Both the position numbers and the translations under genes were made by a program. This document shows positions 20,934 to 31,222 of a stretch of DNA of 64,000 nucleotides, one piece after another. The stretch spans positions 15,045,171 through 15,109,170 of the forward strand of contig NC_087066.1 of assembly GCF_963678635.1 (NCBI RefSeq), read 5' to 3'. This DNA comes from Symsagittifera roscoffensis. Lineage: Eukaryota; Xenacoelomorpha; Acoela; Convolutidae. The notes under the pieces are model-generated. The model was not told where the DNA came from and ran no database searches. It was given only the letters and a program-made list of their open reading frames with translations. Position 1 is the first letter of the stretch. Each line of letters begins with the position of its first letter.

Positions 20934-21805
20934 AAAGGTAAGACTAAACAGATTGTATTCTAGGGGCAGAGCTGCGTACGGTTCTATTCAAAACTTGAGT
21001 AAAGCGAGTGGTTTATCAAAAAAGAAAATAGAAAAGTTTTTACAAACCAAGACATCGTATACAAAATTTGGTCCACCAATCAGGTCTTTCCGAAGACTTC
21101 AAGCGTTTTCTAAATATATCAATGAAATCTGGTGTATGGACTTGGCTTTTGTAGACAAATTAGCTAGTCAAAACAATGGAGTCAAGTATTTATTAGTTGC
21201 TGTAGATATTTTTTCGAGATTTGTCAGAGTTCAAAGACACTTTACAAGCTTTTAGAAAAATGATTTCTCGAAAAATTACTCCTGAAAAACTTTGGGTTGA
21301 TAAAGGAACAGAATATGGGGGAGATTTTAAAAAGTTTTGCAAGGAGAAAGACATTGAAGTTTACTCAACAATGAGTGAAACCAAAGCTGCATTTGCTGAG
21401 AGAGCAATTCAATCTTTAAAACATATAATATATCGTTACATTGAAGATCATGGTGAAAAAATTATCCCCAAATTGCAGCAATTTGTTTCTACATTGAACT
21501 GCCGCAAAAATCGATCAATTGGAAAATCTCCCAGAGATGTGAAAAACAGTGATTTTTTATCAATATTGTATAACAAATCATTCAAGAAAAATACTAAACC
21601 AAAAATCAAAATTGGTGATAGAGTTAGAATTTCGAAAAATGATATTCCGTTCCGAAAAGGATACAAGCCACAGTTTACAGATGAAATTTTTGAAATTTCG
21701 ACAATATCTACAAAAAAACCTCCAACATACATCATCAAAGATCTCGAAAAAGAAGAAATTCTGGGAAAATTTTATGAAAAAGAGCTGAGAAAATGTTCAG
21801 ATTAG
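20887..21805 (+). pseudogene. Retroviral-type DDE integrase of the Polinton (frame broken)
   Basis: Catalytic residues: Asp at 21139 (WCMDLAFVD), Asp at 21299 (WVDKGTEYGG) and Glu at 21398 (FAERAIQSLK). The C-terminal SH3-like part reads IGDRVRISKNDIPF. This enzyme inserts the element and makes the 6-bp target duplication. The first part ends at a TAG at 21253-21255; the rest continues in another frame from about 21225. The stretch between is shorter than the family norm, so a small deletion probably caused the shift. No chromodomain is seen. Confidence 0.88.
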
Positions 21806-21848
21806 TGGTAAGTCATTTTTTAAATTGAGTTTCTATCGATCAGTTGTC

Positions 21849-22676
21849 ATGGATTCTTTTACTATTGAGCTAGTTTCTAATGCTTCTTTTAATTGTTATC
21901 CGAATAACAGTCTTAGTTCCTTTACAAATTTTCTACCGGAACAAATACATCTAAAAGGAGAATGGGAGGTTACTATTTCAGAAATATCGTACCCTTCTTT
22001 GTACCAAAACGTTACAGAGGGAAAGTTTACTTTCGTAGATGGACGAGAAAGTCCTGAGGAAAAAAGAAAGATTCAACCGATGCATGTTGAACCTGGATTG
22101 TATCCAAGTATTGTTGATATAGTTGTAGCCATGAATGACAAAGTTCGAAAACGTATAGGCGCACAAAAATATGAATATAACGGAATTTATGTATCAGTAG
22201 ATAAGATTACACAAAAAGTTGCCATTCATTTACCTGAGGATCAATCAGTAATTATAATTTAAAGTGCTGATTTGAGTCACATTTTTGGTTGTGAGTTAGA
22301 ACAAAATCAGACAGGTGTTATAATGAAAGGAAAAGGACCACATTATCCTCAGTATTCTTACGATATTATAAGAATACATTCCTTAATGATTTATAGTGAT
22401 ATTATAGAATATAATATAGTAGGCGATACAAAAACTCCATTACTGCGTTGTATTCCTTTCATTTCCAAAGTAAAAAATGGAGACATAATATCAACAGGAC
22501 AGTACATGAACTATCAATCCTTCACAAATCTACAATTTAAAAAATTATTAAAAAACTCTTTCCACAGCATAAAAATAGAACTAAGGGATACTGCAGGTGA
22601 AAAAATTCCTTTTGTGTCCGTAGGAATTACACGAGTTGTCCTCTTGTTTCGCAAGATTTCCGATAATCATTTTTGA
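21849..22676 (+). pseudogene. Minor capsid (penton-type) protein, one in-frame stop
   Basis: Starts at the ATG 21849 (MDSFTIELVSNASFNCYP). A TAA at 22260-22262 interrupts it, and the same frame continues to 22676 with GPHYPQYSYDIIRIHS, TGQYMNYQSFTNLQFK and PFVSVGITRVVLLFRK. This is the single jelly-roll vertex protein of Polinton virions, located as usual just ahead of the major capsid gene. Apart from the stop the frame is continuous. Confidence 0.82.
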
Positions 22677-22693
22677 TTTATACTTCATACGAA

Positions 22694-23047
22694 ATGGTTG
22701 CTCAAAGTTCAGCTAATTTTCCTATTTTTTGTGGACATGCAAGGCAGCGTGGAAGAGGTTTTGGTGCTCTTGCACAAACTCTTGGGAGAACTGCAATTCC
22801 CTTCATTAAAAAATATATAGTCCCAGCTGCAAAAAGAATCGGAGCAGATTTATTTGAAATTGCCGCTCCAGAGACTGGAAAAGTTGTCAGTGGACGAAAA
22901 AAACTCAAAACGTTTGCAAAAGATGTTGGAACAAAAACAGTTCGAAACAGCTGGGAGGTGGAAAAAAGAAATCCAAGCGTAGAACAAGATGAACCATTTC
23001 CCAAAAGATTAGTTCAAAAATCAGTCGCTCTCGCAAAGACTTTTTGA
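22694..23047 (+). CDS. Small basic virion-type protein between capsid genes
   Basis: 117 residues from the ATG at 22694, starting MVAQSSANFPIFCGHARQRG, then GFGALAQTLGRTAIPFIKKY and a basic tail. A Gly-rich amphipathic N-terminus next to a basic region resembles adenovirus-like minor core or membrane-active proteins, and the position between the two capsid genes fits a virion component. Assignment is by position and composition. The stop is 10 nt before the major capsid ATG. Confidence 0.55.
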   Translation: MVAQSSANFPIFCGHARQRGRGFGALAQTLGRTAIPFIKKYIVPAAKRIGADLFEIAAPETGKVVSGRKKLKTFAKDVGTKTVRNSWEVEKRNPSVEQDEPFPKRLVQKSVALAKTF

Positions 23048-23056
23048 CAAGATAAA

Positions 23057-24379
23057 ATGAGTGTAAATCAAAGTAGTCATTTTCGGTACGGAGCGTTTAC
23101 AAATTCTTTTTTGGAGATTTTTGATAAAGTCCCAGTTTTGGAACCAATTATGTCATCTTACACACAAGAAGTATTCCCCAGTACTTCTCTGGATGAAAGC
23201 AGTATTGAGTTTGAATTTGAAACGGATCGTAATCTCTACTTCGATATGCGTGATACCCATCTTAGCTTAAAGCTTCAACTATTCAAAGGAAGATTGTTTG
23301 ATGCTTTCAAAAAAGAAAAAGCAGAACATATAGCAAAATCGGAGGAAGATTCAGATGAGGAACCACAAACTTACTTAACTTATGTAAACAATCTACTACA
23401 TTCTCTATTCTCCAACTGTGAAGTTTATTTTAACAATACAATAGTTTACAATGCCAATGGGTTATATCCTCATAAGGCACAGATATCGAACGAATTCAAC
23501 TCGTCAGCAGTGAGTAATAAAGGAATTCTTGCTTGTCATGGATACAGTTTTGAAGAAAATCCTGATGCATTTGATATGTATCCATTCACTGATAGAGCAA
23601 ATTCTTTGGGAACAGAGATAACTTTTTCACTCTATGGGAGGCTCGCCATTGATTTGTTTACTTGCGAAAAACTGTTGCTACCAAATACCAAAGTTCGAAT
23701 TAAACTTATTCGAGCTAGACCTAATTTTTACATGTTATCTGATAATCCAAATGTCAGTCTGAAAATAGTTGATTGTTCACTGTTTACAAGAAGAATTTTA
23801 GTAACTGAACCTAATCATCAATATTTTCAATGGAATCTGGAAAGGGAACCTGCTCATTACAATTACATGGAAACTATAGCAAGAACCTTTATCATTCCAA
23901 CTCGTCAAAACCAGTTTATTCAGGAAAATGTTTTCAATAATGCCCCAATCAGAAGGATAGCTGTTGCAATGAATACAAATTCGGCTGTTGCGGGATCTTT
24001 TTATGAAAATCCTTTCAATTATCAACAATTTCATTTGAGAGAGCTTAGAATTATTCGGGGTGGAAGAGCAATTATTTCATTAGATACAACTTCTTCTTGT
24101 CGAACCTATGTTACAATAATGAAAGCAATGCAGTTTAACGAAGATTTTCCAGCTCTTCCTATGGAACATTTTCAAAATCACTATATTCTAGTTTTCGACT
24201 TGACTTCACTACAGGATGCCGCTGAGCACTTGCATTATCCAGAACTTAGTGGAGAAAGCTTGAGATTAGAAATGTTTTTCCAATTTCCCTTGGAGCAAGT
24301 AACGGAAGTGATAGTCTTGGGAGAAAGACTATCAAATATTCAAATTGACAAATTCGGAACAGTCGCTAAAAATGTTTAA
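23057..24379 (+). CDS. Major capsid protein, double jelly-roll (440 aa)
   Basis: An intact frame. Starts MSVNQSSHFRYGAFTNSFLE. It carries the acidic insert typical of the first jelly-roll, then NNLLHSLFSNCEVYFNN, RIKLIRARPNFYM and LEMFFQFPLEQVTEVIVLGE. Length and motif order fit the hexon-like capsid protein of Polintons. It forms trimers that tile an icosahedral shell. It is undamaged although replication and integration genes are broken. Confidence 0.9.
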   Translation: MSVNQSSHFRYGAFTNSFLEIFDKVPVLEPIMSSYTQEVFPSTSLDESSIEFEFETDRNLYFDMRDTHLSLKLQLFKGRLFDAFKKEKAEHIAKSEEDSDEEPQTYLTYVNNLLHSLFSNCEVYFNNTIVYNANGLYPHKAQISNEFNSSAVSNKGILACHGYSFEENPDAFDMYPFTDRANSLGTEITFSLYGRLAIDLFTCEKLLLPNTKVRIKLIRARPNFYMLSDNPNVSLKIVDCSLFTRRILVTEPNHQYFQWNLEREPAHYNYMETIARTFIIPTRQNQFIQENVFNNAPIRRIAVAMNTNSAVAGSFYENPFNYQQFHLRELRIIRGGRAIISLDTTSSCRTYVTIMKAMQFNEDFPALPMEHFQNHYILVFDLTSLQDAAEHLHYPELSGESLRLEMFFQFPLEQVTEVIVLGERLSNIQIDKFGTVAKNV

Positions 24380-24395
24380 TTTTTTGAGTTTTCAG

Positions 24396-24726
24396 GTTCC
24401 TATAAAAATATTGTAACTTTTTTGGGACTTTTCTTTGTTACTATCTCTGTACTATCTATATTGTTTTTCTTCAGACCTAAAGCTCCAGAAAAAATAGAGA
24501 AGGAATGCTGGTTAGTTGAAAACCCGAGACACTTCTTCCACCTAGACTGTAAAACAGTATTCAATAAACTTTGCCCACTATATAAGGCTTGTGTATGGGA
24601 CTTTGTTGATTCAATTCCTAAATGTGTGTAAGTCATTATTCTTCCTTTTTTTAACCTAAAGTACACTATCAAACTATCAATTTCATTTTTAGCTGTAAAT
24701 CAGCCTACAATTGCAAAGATGGATAA
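24396..24726 (+). CDS. Small Cys-rich membrane protein, probably spliced
   Basis: Frame open from the major capsid stop; exon may start at 24396 after TTGAGTTTTCAG. Hydrophobic segment LGLFFVTISVLSILFFF, then a domain with six Cys in about 50 residues. A GTAAGT donor at 24628 and a TTTCATTTTTAG acceptor ending at 24692 define a 65-nt intron. Splicing replaces the immediate stop with about ten more residues including two Cys, ending at 24724-24726, overlapping the protease ATG. No ATG is visible, so an upstream exon is needed. Confidence 0.45.
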
Positions 24727-25117
24727 AATTTCACTTTTGCAAATTATTGAAAGAATTCCAGAGCTCAGGTTCAAGTACATGGGATCATACCCTTCTGATA
24801 CAGTACCTCAACTAACAAAATACTCTTTTGCAATTATTAACTCAGCCCCAAGCAATGATAGAGGAGAACACTGGATTATGATTGCTCGAATGAATAAAAG
24901 CTACTACTTTGCTGATTCTTTGGGAAGAAAAAGATCAACTTACCCTTTTTTGACAAAAAAGTTTCGACGAATGGTTCCTCGAAAGCTACAAAAAACTGAT
25001 AATTTGTGTGGTTTTTACGCAATTTATTCAGCATTTCTCCTTTTTAAATTCTTCCAGAAGAACTTGAATAATGTTCATGATGTGTATGTTTTGAATTTTA
25101 TCAGTAATTTTATGTAA
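24719..25117 (+). CDS. Adenain-like cysteine protease (132 aa)
   Basis: Catalytic His in GEHWIMIAR, Asp in YYFADSLG and Cys in DNLCGFYAIY, the His-Asp-Cys order of the adenovirus/Ulp1-type protease used to mature virions. Intact frame from ATG 24719, shorter than adenain itself but typical of Polintons. Last gene before the right terminal repeat. Confidence 0.85.
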   Translation: MDKISLLQIIERIPELRFKYMGSYPSDTVPQLTKYSFAIINSAPSNDRGEHWIMIARMNKSYYFADSLGRKRSTYPFLTKKFRRMVPRKLQKTDNLCGFYAIYSAFLLFKFFQKNLNNVHDVYVLNFISNFM

Positions 25118-25669
25118 AAATGAATTTTTTATTTGTAAGTGTAAATTTTTGCAGTAATTTTACTATACGATGTAGTGAATTGTTTGATTATTTATGTAAT
25201 TTAACTTTTTAAATTCCTTAAATTTTTTTACGAAAAGCATCTTAGCAACTAACCCTTTGATGAAATACGGAGAATGATGATGGAATATGGATGTTGTAGT
25301 CCCCCAATTGAAAGAACTAACGATAGAGTAGATAAATTTACGAAAATTGTAACCAATTTCTAGTAAATTGTATAATTTTCTTGAAAGTTTATTCTGAGAA
25401 AGATGGAAAAATTATTACACAAAAATATCAGAACCAAAAAAAATGATACTATGTTTTCTCAGTGTAAACTTTTACCGTGGCTGAGCAATTGATAAATTTG
25501 GATGATAATTTTTTGGAAAATTTGGAAATTTCAAATAAGTTTTTTTTGGAAAATTTGGAAATTTCAAAGAATTTTTTAAAAATTAAAGACAAAGTGATAA
25601 AAGAGAACTGAAATGAATTGTAGCAAGAAATATGACAGAATAAATAAACCAGTTGAGGTAAAAATAAGT
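25118..25669 (+). other. Non-coding right arm of the Polinton
   Basis: AT-rich. Contains a short direct repeat (TTTTTTGGAAAATTTGGAAATTTCAA twice around 25510-25570, described by key words only: GGAAATTTCAA). No coding signal. Confidence 0.45.
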
Positions 25670-26175
25670 TAGATAATTATGTGAAAAAAGATAAAATTCA
25701 CAAGTGTAATGAACCTGTCATCCGTTCTCCAGATAACCTGCGGAAAAAAGATTAAGTAGGATATAAAAGTAATCAACCGTGAGGAGCTGTCAAGATTCCC
25801 CTGATATCCCGTGGAGCGGAATAACCAACCTGTCAAAGATAATCCCCTCTTGACTATTTTCCCCAGATAACCTGAGGGAAAATAAATAACATGAAATAAG
25901 AATTTAAGATTCTTTCGAGAAAAAATATTCCGTGATATATTAGTTTATGATCCCATACTCTAAATCGAAACTCAATTTTCGTCGGAACTTACCACCTGAA
26001 ACTTACCATCCAAAAAAATTTTTTTCAATTTTTAATAAAAAATTGTTTTTTCAAGATAAAAATGTATTTGCAAGTAAAACTTTAAAAATTTTCAAAACAT
26101 TTTCTGAAACTTACCTTCTGAAACTTACCATACCAAATTTTTGTAATACATGATAGTCCTTACATATCACAAATT

Positions 26176-26448
26176 GTAGAAGTTAGCTAAGAAACGCAAA
26201 TATCGGCAAAATCGAGCTCAAAAAATTCGGGCGCCAAAAATTTTTCTGAAACTTACCATCTGAAACTTACCATCTGAAACCTCGTATCTTAATACATTGG
26301 GAAACCTATTCCCTATCTTAATACATTGGAAATCTATTCCCTATCTTAATACATAGGTTGACGACCGGATAGTCTATAGCCTATCTTAATACATGGGGGT
26401 CGCCAGGCACCCCCCCCCCCCCCCACTCTCCCTCACTCTTCTACTACT
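26176..26448 (-). repeat. Right terminal inverted repeat of Polinton
   Basis: Reverse complement of 8337-8591 with a shorter G/C run (26410-26424) and extra CTGAAACTTACCAT motifs. Ends CTTCTACTACT followed by AAAGGG. Confidence 0.93.
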
Positions 26449-26454
26449 AAAGGG
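26449..26454. other. Right target-site duplication (AAAGGG)
   Basis: Exact match to 8331-8336, directly after the ACT terminus. Confidence 0.9.
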
Positions 26455-27239
26455 GTTTGCTTAGTGTTTTCGAAGAGCTCGAAATAAGGTATGGTTGTCG
26501 ACCAAACAAATCGTTACGAGTTTTGGGTAAGGGTGAGCAATTAACTAACCGGCTTACTTAAAGTTTACCCAGAACCACTGAATCGTTTTTAACGATAAAC
26601 AATAATTTATGCAATTAGGTAAAACATTTCAATTATTCAATATTCAGGTTTCTAAAATTTTGTCAAAAAACTTTTTTAGTTCTTTGTAAAAGCATCGATA
26701 ACCGAACAGCACACACTTGATCTATAAAAAATCAAAAAAAGTAATTTTAAAAAATTGCGGTTTTAAGTAGATAATTGTGAAAAAAGATAAAATAAGTCAT
26801 AAAATTAACAAGTGTAATGAACCTGTCATCCGTTCTCCAGATAACCTGCGGAAAAAAGATTAAGTAGGATATAAAAGTAATCAACCATTAGGAGCTGTCA
26901 AGATTCCCCTGATATCCCGTGGAGCGGAATAACTAACCTGTCAAAGATAATCCCCTCTTGACAATTTTCCCCAGATAACCTGAGGGAAAATAAATAACAT
27001 GAAATAAGAATTTAAGATTCTCTCGAGAAAAAAATATTCCGTGATTTATTAGTTTATGATCCCATACTCTAAATCGAAACCTCAATTTTTCAATTTTTAA
27101 TAAAAATTGTTTTTTCAAGATAAAAATGTATTTGCAAGTAAAACTTTAAAAATTTTCAAAAAATTTTCTGAAACTTACCTTCTGAAACTTACCATACCAA
27201 ATTTTTGTAAGACTTGATAGTCCTTACATATCACAAATT

Positions 27240-27518
27240 GTAGAAGTTAGCTAAGAAACGCAAATATCGGCACAATCGAGCTCAAAAAAATCGGGCGCCA
27301 AAAATTTTTCTGAAACTTACCATCTGAAACTTACCATCTGAAACCTCGTATCTTAATACATTGGGAAACCTATTCCCTATCTTAATACATTGGAAATCTA
27401 TTCCCTATCTTAATACATAGGTTGGCGACCGGATAGTCTATAGCCTATCTTAATACATGGGGGTCGCCAGGCACCCCCCCCCCCCCCCCCCCCCACTCTC
27501 CCTCACTCTTCTACTACT
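27240..27518 (-). repeat. Extra (duplicated) Polinton right terminal repeat
   Basis: A second copy of the right terminal repeat inside duplication unit 2, again ending ...CTACTACT + AAAGGG (27519-27524). Its C run is 21 long (27474-27494) against 15 in the first copy. Confidence 0.9.
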
Positions 27519-28704
27519 AAAGGGGTCTGCTTAGTGTTTTCGAAGAGCTCGACATAAGGTATGGTTGTCGACCAAACAAATCGTTACGAGTTTTGGGTAA
27601 GGGTGAGCAATTAACTAACCGGCTTACTTAAAGTTTACCCAGAACCACTTAATCGTTTTTAACGATAAACAATAATTTATGCAATTAGGTAAAACCTTTC
27701 AATTATTCAATATTCAGGTTTCTAAAATTTTGTCAAAAAACTTTTTTAGTTCTTTGTAAAAGCATCGATAACCGAACAGCACACACTTGATCTATAAAAA
27801 ATCAAAAAAATTAATTTTAAAAAATTGCGGTTTTAAATAGATAATTGACTGATCTCACAATTTCTGGAAATTTTTGCTGGTTTTCTAAGAAGTTATTATT
27901 TCTGGTTGTCAAAAAAATTGTTGATACTAATAGGCATTTGTTTCGAATCAAGTCTATGTTTTTGCTGTTTCCAGACTTTTGATATGCAATTAATATTGGC
28001 ATCTATATAGTTAGTTGATTCATCTGAATTTAATATCGGCAACAGAAAAAAATTGAGACCGAAAATCTGATATTTTTAGTCTCACAACACACAAAGGGCA
28101 AAAAAATTATGAAAAAATATTTTTTAAACGCTATTTCAGGTATTTGTAATGCTGTTATATTGTCAAGTGAAGCGTGACTTAAAATTTTTTGGGGTTCATG
28201 TTTCATAAAAATATATTTCAAAGCGTATTTTGCTACAGGAGTAAATTACGGACATTTTTTGCTATTCAGTTTAATATATAGATATAACAAACTAAAACTC
28301 CATTTTTATCGTTTTAATTTTATCTTTTGTCAAGCTCTGTTTTTTTTTGTGAAACTGTAGGTCAGCTGTCAAAAACTGGACTAAGTTCTACAAGAAAAAA
28401 ACTGCATTTTTTAAAAAATTTTGCTATTTGTCCAAATTTTTTCTTAAATTTTTGGAATTGACTGTTGTGGCGCGACTTTTTTACTGTAAGTTGAATTAGT
28501 TCATGCAAATGAGATCAAATTTTCAACCGAATTATTATTGAGAAGGAATTAATGAGTCTAACAAATGTACAGGAAAAGAAAAACTGATAACCAAAATAAT
28601 CAAAAATTTATTAATTTAAAAAACAACAATTTAATGCAATCGTTCCAAACTTGCATTCCATTTTAAATTTTTGCGAAAGCTTTGTTGCACAACGAATTTT
28701 CGAC

Positions 28705-29080
28705 GGTACGTTTGGGGCAGTACAACAGTGCCGAAAAAAAATTAGTTCAACAGTGCCGAAAATGAAAACTTTGTTCAGCAGTGCCAAAAATTTGAACAAA
28801 TTTCAACATCTTAAGTACAGCAAACAAAAATTAAACGGCAATGGTTTACAGTTTTAAGTGACACGTCAATATTTTGGGCGAGAAAGTTTGCAATTTAGAC
28901 GTTTTGGCGCCAATATAATTGTTTAATTTGACAATTTTGCACCAAAATTGGAGTGATTTTCTTTGTTAATTAGCGTTAGTAATTTCCCACTCTTCATAAA
29001 ATACGTTTAAATTCTTTTGAAAGTTTCCCGCCTTTTTCGACACAGTTGTACTTCGGCACTGTTGAACACCCCCGTACGTT
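28705..29080. repeat. Candidate MITE with CAACAGTGCCGAA inverted ends
   Basis: GTACGTTTGGGGCAGTACAA then CAGTGCCGAA at the left, and TTCGGCACTGTTGAAC then ACCCCCGTAC at the right, are inverted relatives about 375 bp apart. Extra GTTCAACAGTGCCGAAAA copies follow the left end. No clear target duplication. Confidence 0.35.
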
Positions 29081-30729
29081 CTATTGATATGAAGAGCGTT
29101 ATGCCTTCTAAATGTTAAAATTGTTATGAGTCTTTGAATTCTTGAATTGAAATCAGATTTGGAACAGTTCAACTTCTATTCAGAGTTCGGCTTCAAGCAT
29201 CTAGCGGTGTTTGGTCAATTTTTGGCCGACAAAAGACTGATTATATTTGGTTATTGCTCCTCAGTATTTTTAATTGTTTGCTAACGCTAAAATTTTTACT
29301 CGGATCTTTAAAAAACCCGCGTCGAGACAAAATGCTAATATTGCTTTAATCTAGATTGTTTTTCTGAACCAACCCTTAAAGTTGAGTGCGAAGAAACTTT
29401 GTCTTAAGGTATTTTTTTTGCAATGCATTTTGACATCTTCCTGATTTTTTTCATTAATTTTTAAAACTCATTCTTGGTTTTAGCTACTATTAACCAATAA
29501 ATATGGTCCAATTCAGTCCTGTATCATTTCAGCCTAGTATCAATTCAGTTTTGTATCTATAAATAAAAGTGAACAACAACTAAAACACAGAAATTGAAGA
29601 AACAATTTTCTATTTTGATTATGCCCGCGGACCAATCTAAGTGGGAGTAGTTTGTCATTGGGTGTGTTTTTGTTTTTAACCATTTTAAAGTTTTTCCACA
29701 GAAAATTTGGTATCACAAATAATCATTGGAATGGGTCAACCGATCTTTAATATCAATGAATTCACCGTTGTGATTTGCACCACTTATAAAAAGTTTTGAA
29801 GGAAGAAGAAAAAGTTGAAAAAAACCGGTTCGAAATTTCTGATATTTAGTCTGATTTCGAGCAAATAAAGATACAACAGGCTCATAACAGAGCAGACGTT
29901 TTCATTTAAGCCTTGATATCTTAGCTTCACCAGAGTAAAATCAGTTTTCGAAGTTTCTTACAGCGCCTTCTTGCTTGTCAATAGATTTTTTGATCTTTTA
30001 TTTTTCTTTTCATTTTTCTTAGCCAATTTTAATATCATCTTCGAATATGCCTAGGTTTTAGGCTTTTGTTCAGACAGAACCTCTGATCACAATACAAGCA
30101 AAATATGACACATTTTGAAAAAAAAAAGAAAACTATTGTTTGTAATTTTTTCTATTGTGGTCGGAAATTTCTTTGCTCTTTGCACAGCAACCGGCTATCC
30201 TTGTTCAATTATGTTTTCAATTTTTTAACTTTCATATTTTGTTATAAAAAAGGCGTGGTCAGTAAATTTTGGTATCCTTGCGCAGCAACTGGTTATCCCT
30301 GTTATTATTTTAAGACTTCTGCGGCGAAAAAAATGTTAGAACGTTCTGTGGTAATAGCTCAGCAGTTTTTCCAGGTACTCTTTCTTGTTTTCTTGCTTAA
30401 CATCTGGCGCCAGCATAACTTCACCAGACGCTGATTGGCAGAATTCAGTATTTAGACAGTATTTAGTTGATTATCTGTAATTGAACACATTGATAACTGT
30501 TGTTAGTTGTTGGCATGCTACGTTTAGTTTGTGTTGGCATAAACATAGAAAGTGAAGTGACTCCTGTTTGATTAGAAATACAACCGCATTTGCTTGTTAT
30601 GGTAAGTAGTTTGCGAGCAGGTCGCAAGCTTAATTAGATAGATAGAACATATGTGTTTATACCGTCGGGAACTGTCGCCAAATAAAGGCTCGGATCTGAA
30701 ATGAAACCAAACAATCAACCAATTGCTTA

Positions 30730-30771
30730 TAATAATAATATTAATAATAATAATAATAATAATCATAATAA
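30730..30771. repeat. AAT/ATA microsatellite
   Basis: Imperfect AATAATAAT run with two interruptions. Confidence 0.85.
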
Positions 30772-30828
30772 ACTGTTTTCGGGCAACTCCAAAGTGGGTA
30801 CGTAATAAACAATTTTACTACCTAGGAG

Positions 30829-31214
30829 CAGCGGCGGATTTAGAGGGGGATTTGGGGTTTGCGTACGCCTTCTTTCAGGGATTCCACCCCCTCACCATCC
30901 AAAGGGTCCCTCCTTTGGTATTATTTTATGACATCCATTTGATACCCTATTTTTTTTTAAATGCCTTTGGCGCTTAAATATATCAATTTTGAAGGTCAAA
31001 ATTTTCCAAAAAAATGCCGAAAAACGGCTTTTTATACCTTTTTTTCACAAATTTGCTTGCGGCGCAAAATTTTTTTTATGTCAAAATTAAGTTTTTATAG
31101 TGTTCTGGGATTGTTCAGAAATCAATGCGGTCGACCTAAGAAAAGGTCGACAAAATTTTCGAATAATTTATGAAAAACCGCCTCCCCCTCGAGGAAATCT
31201 TAGATCCGACCCTG
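30829..31214. mobile_element. hAT-like MITE, 386 bp
   Basis: Ends CAGCGGCGGATTTAGAGGGG and (reverse complement of the right end) CAGGGTCGGATCTAAGA, imperfect inverted repeats with the CAG-GGCGGAT type of terminus common in hAT elements. Flanked by an 8-bp duplication with one mismatch: CCTAGGAG (30821-30828) and CCTAGAAG (31215-31222). No transposase inside. Confidence 0.55.
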
Positions 31215-31222
31215 CCTAGAAG

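Larger units (their letters stand above)
8337..26448 (+). mobile_element. Polinton/Maverick DNA element, 18.1 kb, partly decayed
   Basis: The ends are AGT...ACT with long inverted repeats and a perfect AAAGGG duplication. Gene content is diagnostic: protein-primed family B DNA polymerase on the minus strand; packaging ATPase, DDE integrase, single and double jelly-roll capsid proteins and adenain-like protease on the plus strand. Damage seen: five in-frame stops and one frameshift in polymerase, frame breaks in ATPase and integrase, one stop each in the minor capsid gene and in the gene at 13430. Major capsid, protease and several small ORFs are intact. It inserted into host DNA upstream of the ion-channel exons. 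Confidence 0.96.
25670..27837 (+). repeat. Tandem duplication of Polinton right end plus host flank
   Basis: Unit 1 is 25670-26767 and unit 2 is 26768-27837, similar throughout apart from small indels. Each holds the last ~780 bp of the Polinton, the AAAGGG site and ~320 bp of host flank. TAGATAATT is present at the start of each unit and again at 27838-27846, so the breakpoint used 9 bp of microhomology. It arose after the Polinton inserted. Confidence 0.9.
27847..30820. other. Non-coding host DNA
   Basis: AT-rich with no exon that I can support. It contains an inverted-repeat candidate MITE (28705-29080), a stretch at 29655-29755 related to 3945-4030, and a TAA/ATA microsatellite. Confidence 0.5.

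Noticed and set aside
30105-30434. 109-codon plus-strand ORF
   Set aside because: Phe/Leu/Cys-rich translation of AT-rich DNA with no domain or paired splice sites.
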